Origin: Apostichopus japonicus | Lineage: Eukaryota; Echinodermata; Holothuroidea; Aspidochirotida; Stichopodidae | NCBI RefSeq assembly: GCF_037975245.1 | Contig: NC_092579.1 | Coordinates: forward strand, 23,543,166 to 23,607,165 | Reading direction: 5' to 3' | Length of the DNA: 64,000 nucleotides | Shown here: positions 52,470 through 63,420 of the stretch, in pieces | How positions within the stretch are numbered: the first letter of the stretch is position 1 | How the letters are laid out: each line of letters opens with the position of its first letter | Notes under the pieces: model-generated | Seen by the model: only the letters and a program-made list of their open reading frames with translations | Databases searched by the model: none | What the model was told of the DNA's origin: nothing | Position numbers and translations under genes: made by a program

Positions 52470-53685
52470 CAGGGTTGGCCGGTTTTTACCGGGAGGTTTT
52501 TCCCACCTATAAGTGGGAAAAACCTCAAATTATATAGAATTCCTAAAAATTCATGCGGAACTTGTGGAGGAGCATAGAAACTATAGGAAAATGGCATCTT
52601 AAGGTAGGGGGTTGGGCTAAGTCCAAAGAACAGCCATGATCTAAAACTTTGTGAGTTTACCGATTAGACTATTATAAATAATTCAAATAAATAATATATT
52701 GGATGCTCAAATCAACCAACTTTATTTTCCTATCGAGATGCATAATTCCATAATCTAGAGAATGGACAAGTATCAAACTGTTGGTGCCTCCTAGGGCTAT
52801 GGTTCGTCATATTACACATGTCACATTGTCTTGTTACATATATATAATGCGACAACATCACAAAAACATGGAAAGTGAGCAAACATATTCACAGTGTAAC
52901 TTTTACAACTCGCTCGCCAAGTAGATCTCTCAAGTAACAATGAAAACTACGTAGAGTGTACTCTGTTAAATTCTTGCAAACTACAGTATGAACTATGAAC
53001 ATGTTTTTGTGTCTTAAAATATAAGTTACATGAAACTAAAAAATACCTGTATAGTGTTCAACATGTCATGCTCGGCATAACAATTTTGCAAAGTGAATAT
53101 TAGCTGGACCATGTTTGCATCAAGGTAAACAGTTGGGTTGTGTGAATTGCTCGATAGGGCCATTGTGCGTTTAATACTTTCATTGGGCCCATGTGCCTTA
53201 CATAGTTTCAAAGCAGTTTCTATTGAGCCCCCTGGATTGAAGTTCACCTCAATAGACTGTTGCCTACTGTATTAATTGAATGAACTGTCTGAGACACATA
53301 ATAGGCCTGAAGAATTTAGGAGGGGTGAGTGTCCCAGTGTAGACCTATAATGGTTTGGGCAATAGGCAAAGCATACTGCTTAAGAGATTGTGACAGAATA
53401 ACTACACATGTGCAATATGAAAAATACTCTTTTTTCCACAAAAAGTAGAATTAGGTTGTGATAAAATAGCTCAAAATGAAGCTAAGAAACTCCCATATTC
53501 AATAACATATGCCTGTCATGAAACAATATCATGCCTACTGATGACCCTGCATATTACGGACAAGTAATAATAGTTTTCGAGACAGAGGCGGTTTTTACCA
53601 GTATTTACCAGTTTTCCCCGGTTTTTACCTGGTTTTTACCGCTTAGTGGGAAAAACAGGTTTTTCCCGGGAAAATGCCAACCCTG
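52470..53685. mobile_element. hAT element, 1216 bp, complete ends, no transposase
   Basis: The ends CAGGGTTGGCCGG and ATGCCAACCCTG are classical hAT termini, and an exact 8-bp duplication ATGAATAG flanks the element (52462-52469, 53686-53693). Both subterminal regions repeat GGTTTTTACC and TGGGAAAAAC in both orientations, likely transposase-binding sites. The interior has no recognisable transposase. It sits upstream of the cysteine-module exon of the receptor gene. Confidence 0.95.
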
Positions 53686-53693
53686 ATGAATAG

Positions 53694-55121
53694 AGACATC
53701 TGCTATGGTCATATACAGTATATATCTCTCTGCAGTATGTCAATTAAAAGATGCAGACGTTTTTACTACTAATAACTTTTTCGCAGACTCACCTATTAAG
53801 GAACACAGCTTTGCTCTACCTGAGTGAAGGCACATGGAAACTTGATAGAAAAGCTGTTGAGATAAATCCAATCATTGACTTATAAGAACATTTAATATAA
53901 CACTGGACATATAATTTTTGTGTTTGATGTTAGTTGACACTTTGTGAAACTGCAATGTGAAACTGCATAACAACTTTAAAGATTGATGTTTAGCCTCTTT
54001 GAATTTATGAGAGCCACACTTTGACCTTTGTTGACCTTTGACTACAGCAACAACAAATGAAACAATAAGGTTTTTGTGGGCAGTAAGGTGGCTCTACACA
54101 CTAGATATGAAGTTCATCAAGATCTATCTTTTGGAGTGCTTATCAATTTGTTAGCTTTTGATTCCAGCACAACAACACAAGGCCAATTCCCAAGTCCAAT
54201 TCAAAGTGAAAGGTGAACTCCCTTCTTCTCACACAATATCATAAGTAGTATATATATATAGCATACACTGTAGAAAACACACACACGCATCTCTAACCCC
54301 TCTTGACCCCCATCTCCCCTTAACTCTCCTTCATCCTGCCTGACCTCTCCAAGCACCAACTTTCAGACTTTCACTGGCTCACACTCAAGAATTCCATCTC
54401 CATAGCAACAATATTTACAAGGTATAGTTAAAGAGGTATATTATAGAAATAGAAAGTTGAGATATATAGATTTTTCATGGTTTAGAAATAGCTTTTAAGT
54501 TTGTTCTCGAAAGATTTCAAATTCTGACCCCTCGTAACCTTAAATGAACTCTTACCAACACCAAATTGTGTAAAAACTTTACGCTACATACAGCTATGCT
54601 ACGATGCATACATACAGTAAGCTCCTTTGATAATCAGTTCTTGGAGATACAGCATTTTTTAGATTTTCACATTTTGCCCTCTGCTGACCCCAAATGACCT
54701 TTGACCTCCGCCTGAATCATTAGAGTTCTTGTACTAATTATGGGGAAGCCACATGCCAAATATGAGAAGTGCAGAGGTTACCCATCTGGAGATAATGTGT
54801 TTACAAGCTGGCACATCACATACACACATACATGCACACTTACATGGCAATTTGACCGCATCTATTACTTGCATGCTTATAATGGCAAGTAATCGAAAAA
54901 GAAGTGATTGGTTACTTTTATAAACCAGAAACCGAAAAAGTTTAGTGGTTCCAATGCCTAAACATATTCATTATGTCCCACACATGTTACTATTCATGAA
55001 CTTGTGTACACCAAACCAAAGAGGATAATCAATTGACTAATATGGAAACATATAAAGGATGGTACCAGGAATAAGTTATCATGTTGACAAATTCTATTTA
55101 GTAACATAGTATACTAATTCA
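53694..55121. other. Non-coding interval rich in TGACC repeats
   Basis: No gene seen. From 53990 to 54060 and 54480 to 54850 the sequence belongs to the GACC-type dispersed repeat, with a perfect TGACCTTTGACC at 54695-54706. A TA run lies at about 54251-54261. Confidence 0.6.
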
Positions 55122-55850
55122 ATTTCATTTCATTTCATTTCATTTATTTTTCCATTTCCTCACAATGTTTATATAATAATAGGACTGTGAAGACAATACC
55201 ATGCAAAGAAAATAATAAGTAATAAATCAAATAAAAGAAAAATAATGGAAATTACGGAGAGAAAATGGTGGAAGGGCTTGGAAGCCGTAGCTTGTACAAG
55301 AAGCCCACCAAAAATAAAGATAACAAGTATAAAGTATATGGGCATGATAATAAAGCCCCTTACAAAGAAGACCTACACCCCCCTCACCCCTAAATTAAAA
55401 AAAAAAAGAAGACATTTTGATAATGTGGGAAATACTTAAAGTCAGAGACAAATGTAGATCTATAGATGTTGATACTTGGATAAAAGATGATTTTTCAACT
55501 TGAATGAAAATGAATTAAGGTACTTAATATTTCTTAATGAATGACTTAGGCTATTCCAGAAATTAACACCATAACAGACGATGGAACGAATGAATTTGGA
55601 AAGCAACCAATTTTCAATACTCGATCCCAAATCAAGAGTGAGATTACAACAACAATAAAACTTGATTTTTGTCAAAAGTGATAAAAGACTAAACTTACTA
55701 TGAACACTGGTGTGATAATACCCAAGGTTGAATAAAAATGATTGCTGGCAAGCTGGAAGGCCTTATTCATGAAAGACGACACTGTTGAGATAGAGTTGAT
55801 ACAATAAAACCATCAAAGACAAGAGTCATAAAGTACACAGACTGTGTACA
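55122..55850 (-). mobile_element. LINE 3' fragment with reverse-transcriptase C terminus, copy 2
   Basis: The minus-strand frame ending at 55460 reads CNLTLDLGSSIENWL ... SIVCYGVNFWNSLSHSLRN ... FKLKNHLLSKYQ. The Y-G-x-x-x-WNSLP-like motif followed by FK.KLK..LL is the usual C terminus of ORF2 in non-LTR retrotransposons. A 3' UTR with the same sequence as 44946-45141 and an (AAATG)n tail follows. 5' truncated, with stops in the upstream part. Confidence 0.8.
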
Positions 55851-55984
55851 TGATTCCTTGGCATAGAATGTTTCAGTTACCTCACTTATACAGTAAGTTA
55901 AGTTAAATGAAAGAATTACATCTAAAACCAGAACATCTGAGAGTTAGCCTCCATTCACCATTGCAGTGTTATTTACAATGCTCA

Positions 55985-56381
55985 CTTGTGGACAAATCCA
56001 ATCAAGGAGCCAACAAAGCTTTTATATAATAATTCATCATGTGCAAACATTTCCAAATTCATATATATCTTCGGGAACAGGGAATCCTGGCTTTTTCTGA
56101 TTATTAAAACGTAAGTGGAACCGATATCCTGGTTCACCAACATAATTGCCTTCTTTACAAAGAACACAGAAAAATATGTAAATGACATTGCTAGAATCAC
56201 AAGAGAGGGAAGGGGCCATATAGACCATGTAGTCAACATTGGGAATTCTAATCACAGTCCCTGGGGTAATATGGGAGAATATTTGGCACCAAGGTTTTCT
56301 GTGACAGAAATTACCTGCAGAGGTGGAAACTGGGTAAGGAAGTCTGGAGGAAGTGTGTAAATCTAAGTAACCAGGGAGCAC
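55985..56381 (-). pseudogene. GIY-YIG endonuclease remnant, probably Penelope-like element
   Basis: The minus-strand frame contains CDSSNVIYIFFCVLCK followed by EGNYVGEPGYRFHLRFNN. The pattern CxSxNVIY..xCxxC...YVGExG..R...RFN is the GIY-YIG endonuclease domain found at the C terminus of Penelope-like elements and some other retroelements. The frame then breaks (PVPEDIYEFGNVC versus the overlapping frame). No reverse transcriptase is seen beside it. A fragment. Confidence 0.65.
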
Positions 56382-57498
56382 TGGAACATTTTTTTTTATT
56401 CCTTGTGCTATTTTTATGTGCTATATCTTGAAAGATAGCCTATGGTGGTGCCCTGATGAAAATCTGAAAGGGCTGACTCTCAAATGTTCACACAGCTCCT
56501 ACCCCTGGGGGTGGGGAGGGGTAAACTTGAGATTATATAAAGTATGGCATGGTGGGTATCAAATGAAAGGAAAGGATACCAGGAATCCATATTTCACAAT
56601 ACTGAGAGTGAAAACCATAAATGCTCTCATATTCCCCATGAATAAGGGGAACCCAGAGAAAGGTCAAAATGGTATTTCATATAATAAATGAATAAAATAG
56701 ATATAGATAGGACTAGAAAAAGGAAAGGAAATACCACAAGGAATATTAATCTACATGTTACTATGCTGAAGAGCTGAACATTTACTGAAAATATTAATCT
56801 ACACCCACTATATATTGGCTCGGTTGGGCAACATGGGGGGGGGTAGGGGTAAAAACTAAAAACTGAAGTTTATGAAAGTAAGGCATAATGGGTATCAAAT
56901 GAAAGGAAATTACATAGGAATACATTTTCATAAGGATAAAAGTGGTACTCCCAAACTTTGTCACATATGCTCACTTTTAGGATGTGGGTGGGGGTGGTGG
57001 TGGAAAACTCAGCCAGTTTGCATATATGTAGCCTAATTTTTCAGAATAAATGTGGTAAGGGGAGCCTGCGTCATTAGAGCCCTCCTTTAGGAGAGCCTCC
57101 AATGATAATAATGAATAGGTTTCTTCAGACAAAATCGGACCCATGTCAGAAAAGATGTTCAGGGCAATGCCAATAAGACATAGTAGGTGAAAACATGTGA
57201 CTCTGTTTCTCTATGAAATACAAGTTAATAAAACAAACAATGGATCTTTCTTTGGCTGTTTGGTGTATGGATCCCATTGAGTTGCTCATTAACAAGCTTG
57301 CGTCTGTTGTTTGTGTACCCTTTCCGACATTGACGATGCCACTTGGGATGATACTTTTCACATATCTGGCCTAATTCTGCCTGAAACTTCATCTTCACAT
57401 ACAGTACTGCAATTGCATTGTTCAAAGAAATAAATCCAGTCTCTGAGATGTTTTGAAGATTCTTATCATGTTTCTCCTACTTTTGGCATATCACACAG
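56382..57498. repeat. Degenerate ~350-bp tandem units
   Basis: GGGGAGGGGTAAA...AAGTATGGCAT, then GTGGGTATCAAATGAAAGGA at 56549 recurs as GGGTATCAAATGAAAGGAAA at 56889, with similar G-rich stretches at 56508, 56835 and 56983. Otherwise no gene seen. Confidence 0.55.
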
Positions 57499-58129
57499 TA
57501 CAGGTAGGGGCCCCTCAGAATGTAGGTGTTTTTTGTAAGTCACCTACAGCTCACCAGTTTTACATTATTGGGTAAAACAATGAATAATTATGAAGATTAT
57601 CTATTAACTTAGATTGCATTTGGGTCCAAACATGAAAATATTTTTTTTATTATTTTTTTTTTGCATGGAGAAAAACCACACTAAAAAACACTTGCCCCTC
57701 AAAACGTTGGTCAACAATTTTGCTAATAATTTTCCAGGAACGTGATGAATTAACAACAAATTTTGACTGGTTCACTCATTTTAAACTCTCTAAGAGTTAC
57801 ATAAAAATTGATTGTGTTTCTTGTATTTTTTCCCACTGAGGTTCCCAAAATGCTGGTGTATTGCCCCTCAGAATGCTGATTTTCCCTAATGAAAAATACA
57901 AAACATGACACCTCCTTTTCAAATTTTTTGTTTGTTTTCCCATTCCTTGGCATATTGACAGTCAACAAATGGAAAAATATTCCCCACTTAAGTAATAAAA
58001 GAGCAAAAGTAACCAACAAACATCCTAAAGACAATTAACAATACTTTGGATTTCTTCTAACTCAACTATCTACACTTGTACATATGGCTCCTGACATTGC
58101 TGTCAAGTACATTCCAAATCTTCTTATAT

Positions 58130-59640
58130 CAACAACTGAACGTGGTTCTCAAGCACATGAATCCCTGTTGTCAGCGTACAAGTGATTAGATTGACTCTTA
58201 CAGTAGCAGCACAGAAGGTAGCAAGACCAGTTGTCATTGTTTCTGATGGCCACAGTTCCAGATTTGATGTTGAGGTTCTTGAGAGCAAAAGAAATGCATC
58301 TTTTCATCACTCCACCTGATACCACTGGAGTCACACAATTACATGACCAAATCAATCAAAATTTGCACTGTGAATACCATAACAGCAAGGGAGAACTCTT
58401 TTCAGCAGAATGCACAGTCAACAGGGATGGTTTCATGAAGAAATTGGCAGATGTTTGGCCACGGTGGGCAAACAAACTTGAAATAATAACAAATTCAGCA
58501 AAACGTGTTGGTGTAACCATGGAGCTATTAATCCCAGGTTTATAGCTCCATGGTGTAACTAACCATGGCCTGAGTGTTGAATGGATGCAAATGGACAAAT
58601 TTGTTCAAGCATCATCTGTTATTCAAGATGAAACTGATGAAACAGCAGGACCTTCATCATCAACTTCCAACACATCAATGGTTGAGTCGCCAGTTGGCAT
58701 CAAGAAGTACACCAAGCAGTACTATATGCAAAAACTGGAGAACTCATTAGAAACCATCCAGAAGCTTGAAGATTCATTCAAGAGTACACCATTGGAGGAG
58801 ATTGATGGACTACTGACAATTAAGAAAGTGAAGCCAAACCAAAGGTGGCAAGTAACATGAGGGTAACTCAAGTCTATGGATCCATGGAAGGACAACAAAT
58901 ATAAGAGTCAGTGGAGTTATTGAATAAAGAGAACGAAGCAAGGGACAAAGCCAGACAAGACAATAAGTTGAAGAAACAGTGTAATCTAGAGACATTTTTG
59001 AAGTGCAAGTCACATTTGTTTGCTTGAAACCAGATGGCAAGTGTGAGGCAGAGAAGTTGAAACTGTGTCCCAAATGCTTGAATGTGCTGGCTTCCCAATT
59101 ATATGCAGTAAAGCTGCATGAAAAGATGAAAATGGAGTCAAGCCTGATATGATTTTTCCTGCTTGCACACAAGGGAAGCCTGTGCGTTGGCGACTTCTTG
59201 TTGATAACTCATCTGTTGAAGAGATGTCTGTAGATGATATTTGAGGTTGAAGGTGCAGAAGAGGTTGAGGTTGATGGTGCAGATGACGTTGAGGTTGAAG
59301 GTGTAGATGCTGTCGAGGTTGAAGGTGTAGATGTGATGGTGTTAAGAAGGTTGGATATGAAGGATGTGAAAGTGTCGATGTGGGTTAAGGTGAAATATGA
59401 AGAAGAAGTGTTTATTGGTACAGGTAGAGTTCTACAAAAGGTGGAAGATGATGTCTGTGTGAGATGTTTAGGGAAGCCATTTGGAGTAGATAAGGGTATG
59501 CCACAGGAAATGGAAAAGAGTCTGCTTCCATATTTTATGGTGAAGTGTATGAAGCAGACGTGCAACCAGGGATGGTGAAATGTGGAAGAATGTAGAAATA
59601 CATTTATCACTAAACATGTGTATGTGAAATGAAAAATTGA
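58130..59640 (+). pseudogene. pogo-like DDE transposase, frameshifted
   Basis: The DDE core is visible: VVIVSDGHSSRFDVEVL with the second catalytic Asp near 58231, then, after a frameshift near 58280, RAKEMHLFITPPDTTGV and TQLHDQINQNLHCEY with the third Asp near 58352. A 42-bp insertion at 58518-58559 adds a stop. Later parts give KQYYMQKLENSLETIQKLED, a cysteine-rich stretch (LCPKCLNVLASQ) and an acidic repeat EVEGVD leading to a beta-rich C terminus, with several more frameshifts. The N-terminal DNA-binding part is not recognised. Minus-strand Ser/Thr open frames here are shadows. Confidence 0.8.
58518..58552. mobile_element. 35-bp palindromic insertion unit, copy 1
   Basis: The unit begins CATGGAGCTATTAATCCC and ends TTTATAGCTCCATG, with 11-bp perfect inverted ends, and is flanked by GTGTAAC on both sides (58511-58517, 58553-58559). 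Deleting unit and one repeat restores the transposase frame (GVT|NHGLSVEW), so it is a true insertion. It introduces a TAG stop at 58543-58545. Confidence 0.85.
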
Positions 59641-60671
59641 TTAATTTTATAGTTTAGTTATTACCCTTTACAAGTTTGTCTTTTCTGATGATGCTTTATT
59701 TGTTTCATTAAAGTTTCAAATGATAAATTGTTTATTACCTGTTAAATATAAATCATTACAGTTAAAAAAAGATTGTTCTTTCTTCAGCTACATGAAACTG
59801 TTACATGTGAATGTAGGTTCTTTAAAGTGTAATTAATATTCGTTTATACTATATGTGTGTGGTACTGTATTTTGTGCCAACCCATAAGCACCAACCCAGT
59901 TGAACTGACCCACAATGTTAAAAATCTTAAAGGTAGCAAAACTTACATCCAAATGAGATCTTCATTTATATAGTAGTCATTTTGGCAGTATGTTGTGAAT
60001 TGTACATATCTTAGTAAATGTAATGGACATAGAATTGAGGGAATACTGTAGAAGGAAATAGTAAATATTTCTCAGAACATTTAAAAAAAAAATGAGAGCA
60101 ACTTATTTAACGTAGTTAAATTACAAAATATGTGAGGTAAGTGTTTATTTTTGGTGTTATTAGTGTAAAATTATATGTTTCATGTAAAAATACAGTTTTG
60201 ATATTACACTATAATGGATTTATTAATTTTTCATATTTGTTTTTATTGACCCTCAAAACGCTGGTTTAATGCCCCTCAAAATGCTGACTCTGATCAAGTA
60301 ATGATGTTTTCAAAAATATCAAGTTACGTACAAAGTGCTATATTTCACTGATCATCATTCTACAAACATGTAATTTTGCAATGTAAATTACCCCCTAGTT
60401 GTCCGTTTTCGATGCAGTGCCAAGAAGGTACACTTCAATTAATAGCAAATTTTAGATGCACGGTAAGCAAATAGATGATTGTACCCATATATTTTTTTGG
60501 AAACTATAAAATAATTTTTGAGTTGTTGGCAATTTTAAATTCATCATACATATATCCTATCTAAAAAGTATAATAGAAAGTTCATGACAGGTTCAGTTTT
60601 TTTTCTAGCCAATAATATTTGTTCACCTACATTTTGAGGGGCACCAGCATTCTGAGGGGCCCCTACCTGTA

Positions 60672-62383
60672 CCTATAATTTGTTACACCTTCACTACAGT
60701 TGTGGCTGCACTCTGGAGTTTGTATGGTTGAATTTTTTATTCCTAAAAAGAAGGGTAGATATGAATCTATGAGGCCTTAACTGTAGCCGAAGCCAAACAG
60801 ATACTAAGCAGAAATATAATACATGCAATTGGATCAATTTCAAGAGATAGTAGGATACAGTGCAATTATTGGATGGGGAAATGACTTTTATGCAGGAAGA
60901 GTTGTACATTGATATAGGGATCAGTAGTAGAAGGCCTTGGCTAGGCTATGGTGATATTCTAGACCTACGTGAGTGTCGGCCAATCCTTCACACTAACGTG
61001 AATCGTCAATGTTGTCTAATGTTTCACTTAGTTTGTGTAGATTTTTTTTATCAAAAACAAAATTTTGGAGCATGATTTTAGAGCAGATACCCCCCTCATA
61101 TCACATTTAAGCCATAGCTTTTTTTGCGCACTTTATATACGCCTAAACAACTACCAGTTCCACACAACAAAAGTAATATGTTCTTTCTTTGTTCTTTAAT
61201 CCGCTTAAGTGCTCCTACTTTTGTCTAATGATATGTTTACATACACATATGTGTATAAATATACATATATGCTGTATATATATACATATACTGTATATGC
61301 GATAAAAAATATTTATATGCGGACACCCTAACCAGTAGGCTATGGACGCTGATTGTATGTCCAGGGGTCCGAAACAGGTTAGGAAGGTCGTAATTTCACT
61401 GTAAGCATTTGTCACCTGTATCGAACATTGCTAGATCTGTTTTGGTGACATATTTTGCCTTACTCTAGAGATCAAACATAATGCTAACCAACTCGAAATC
61501 AGCTGTGATTCCTAAAGCCGGATCTTGAAAGAGATACTTTGCACAGACTTTATGTTAATGAAATGGAGGTAAACAACATAGGCAAATGATATTACCTGAG
61601 GTATTCCACATCTGGAAGATAACGGCTATTACAGCCAAGCAAGCATTTGGAATGATTTCTTGCAGCAAAAATCCCTGGTATCTGTTGGTCTCTTGAGTTT
61701 GAAAGATGGGATATCCCTTTTCTCCTCTAAGGCAATACATCAGGTTGAAAGTCCAGACAAATCTCGCCGCCATCATGATGAAGCTTAATTCCACTCTTTG
61801 GTTCACTGACTCAAGGTGTGAAAGCATTTTCTGGTGATTAACAATGTGAAAAATTACATTGATTCGATGTTTCAAAACTTTTATTTTGTAACCAAACTTG
61901 AACAACTAGTGAAAGCAGGGCTCAAAATAGAGGGGGCGAAGGGCGATTCGCCCTACCAGTTGAAAAATTGCCCCAGAAGAGAAATCACGAGGGCCAAATA
62001 AAAATGCAAAATCGCCCTCCACATGTACTGCTCAGTCAACGCCGCACGTTTAGAAAGATGACACAATACTGTGGAATAAATCACTGAAAAAAAACTCTGA
62101 CTGCCAATCCTTTTGTTATAACAGCTTGTCGAATATGAAATCCCACACTCAATAGCCAACCACCTAGCTAGCTGAAAAAATATCGGTTCGTAGCAGTGAT
62201 CTTTTTTCGCACAACCGTGCATTTGTATTTGTTTTTCTACCAGCTAGGTGTTGTGTGTCACGGTACTGTGGGAAGAGCATAGAAATTGATTAGGAATTTC
62301 TATCGGGAAGAGTGATCTAATATTGACAGCTCCTGCAATGTACCTAAAAGGCAGGAGGGAAAAGTTTTGCGTCGTAGTACAAC
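60672..62383. other. Interval without confirmed gene
   Basis: Contains a TA-rich stretch (61241-61312), the candidate exon at 61596-61776 and, near 61917, CAGGGCTCAAAATAGAGG with GGGCGATTCGCCC, which looks like one end of a hAT element whose partner is not seen. Confidence 0.5.
61596..61776 (-). CDS. Candidate first exon with signal-anchor-like segment
   Basis: Two adjacent ATGs (61774-61776, 61771-61773), the second in strong Kozak context, open a frame MAARFVWTFNLMYCLRG ... NACLAVIAVIFQMWNTS that ends in phase 1 at donor CTCAG|GTAATA. Phase and strand fit the receptor exon 51721-51909 about 10 kb downstream, which would place two hydrophobic runs next to each other. It could be an alternative 5' exon of the receptor, part of another gene, or chance. 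Confidence 0.25.
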
Positions 62384-62418
62384 CATGGAGCTATAAACTC
62401 CCAGTTTATAGCTCCATG
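62384..62418. mobile_element. 35-bp palindromic insertion unit, copy 2
   Basis: The unit begins CATGGAGCTATAAACTCCC and ends TTTATAGCTCCATG, the same length and ends as 58518-58552. Flanks are GTACAAC (62377-62383) and GTACGAC (62419-62425), a 7-bp duplication with one mismatch. Inverted ends extend to about 15 bp here. Confidence 0.8.
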
Positions 62419-62780
62419 GTACGACCATGCAGTCTGTCTCGTTACAAAATGGCGCGAAATTTCCGACTACTTTATAACAGGCCAACTCGGGACCGCAGCT
62501 GACATACGTTGTAGGACATAGCGCCGTGTGGGTTAATTATGAACAGCTAACAGACTTATTTCGATTTTAACCAAATGACTCACAAGATAAAAGATATAGG
62601 CCTATGAGCCAATGAGGGGAGGGGGCTATATTAATGTGAAATTGTGCGTGTTCGAGAAACCATTTGCCAAGGCAATACAATAGAATGTATACAACACAAG
62701 CCATATTGCTTGGCCAGGTCCATAACGCGGAAACCGCGGAATTCGATATACCGGGTTCGGTATCAAGGTTGCCGCGCTAT

Positions 62781-62804
62781 CGACCTTGCTATATAGCAAG
62801 GTCG
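62781..62804. repeat. Perfect 24-bp palindrome at the edge of a tandem array
   Basis: CGACCTTGCTAT followed by its exact reverse complement. The right half ends in GGTCG, the start of the GGTCGAAAA units that follow. Confidence 0.9.
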
Positions 62805-63420
62805 AAAAATGTGGAAACGAGAGGAATTTGTCGAGGGAGGTTGACAAAGTCTTTTGGGCCCATTTCAGACTATATTCGCCAAAAAGGGGTGAGGGTTTAA
62901 AGCTATTTCACTAAATGTAGGTCGAAAACGAAGAAATCGTACTTTACAATGGAGAGTTCGATTATTTTGTCAAGGGAGGGTAGTGTAGGTCGAAAACGCG
63001 GAAATGTTTTTTTTTACAATGGCAAAACTAGATGATTTTGTCAAGAAAGGGTGAAAAGTTTTTAACGCATTTCAGCCAATGTGCGCCAGGAGGGGTGGAG
63101 AAGGGCTCCGGTTTTTTTTATACTAAATGCAGGTCGAAAACGTGGAAATGTTTTTTACAATTGCGAAACTAGAGGATTTTGTCCAGGGAGGGTTAAAAGT
63201 TTTTGTCACTTTTTAGTCAACATGTTGCCAGGAAGGTGAGGGGTTGTAGGCTGTTTTTTTTTTTACTAAATGGAGGTCGAAAACACGGAAATGTTTTTAC
63301 AATGACGGAAATACTCTAAATGCATGCAGGAAAAGTAAAGAAATGTTTTAGGCACATTTCAGCCAACATGCGCCAAGAAGGGTTTGGGTATGAAGCTCCT
63401 TTCGGTATGCAGGGATGGGT
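62798..63420. repeat. Tandem array, 120-145-bp units starting GGTCGAAAA
   Basis: Units contain GGTCGAAAACG.GGAAATG, TTTTACAATGGC.AAACTAGA, GATTTTGTCAAGGGAGGGT and CATTTCAGCCAACATGCGCC. GGTCGAAAA starts at about 62800, 62921, 62987, 63132 and 63275. One unit is shortened to about 67 bp. Confidence 0.85.

Larger units (their letters stand above)
57501..60669 (+). mobile_element. pogo-like DNA transposon, 3169 bp
   Basis: The ends are CAGGTAGGGGCCCCTCAGAA and its reverse complement, with TA on each side (57499-57500, 60670-60671), matching the TA target duplication and CAGG termini of pogo/Tigger elements. A CCCCTCARAAYGYTG motif recurs near both ends (57509, 57696, 57864, 60250, 60272, 60634-60660), probably transposase-binding sites. 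The interior holds a decayed DDE transposase. Confidence 0.88.

Noticed and set aside
52229-52597. 122-codon minus-strand frame upstream of the receptor exon
   Set aside because: It crosses the left end and target duplication of the hAT element at 52470, so it cannot be a conserved ancestral coding region.
59209-59610. 133-codon minus-strand frame rich in Ser/Thr/Pro (mucin-like)
   Set aside because: It is the antisense shadow of the acidic EVEGVD repeat of the transposase remnant.
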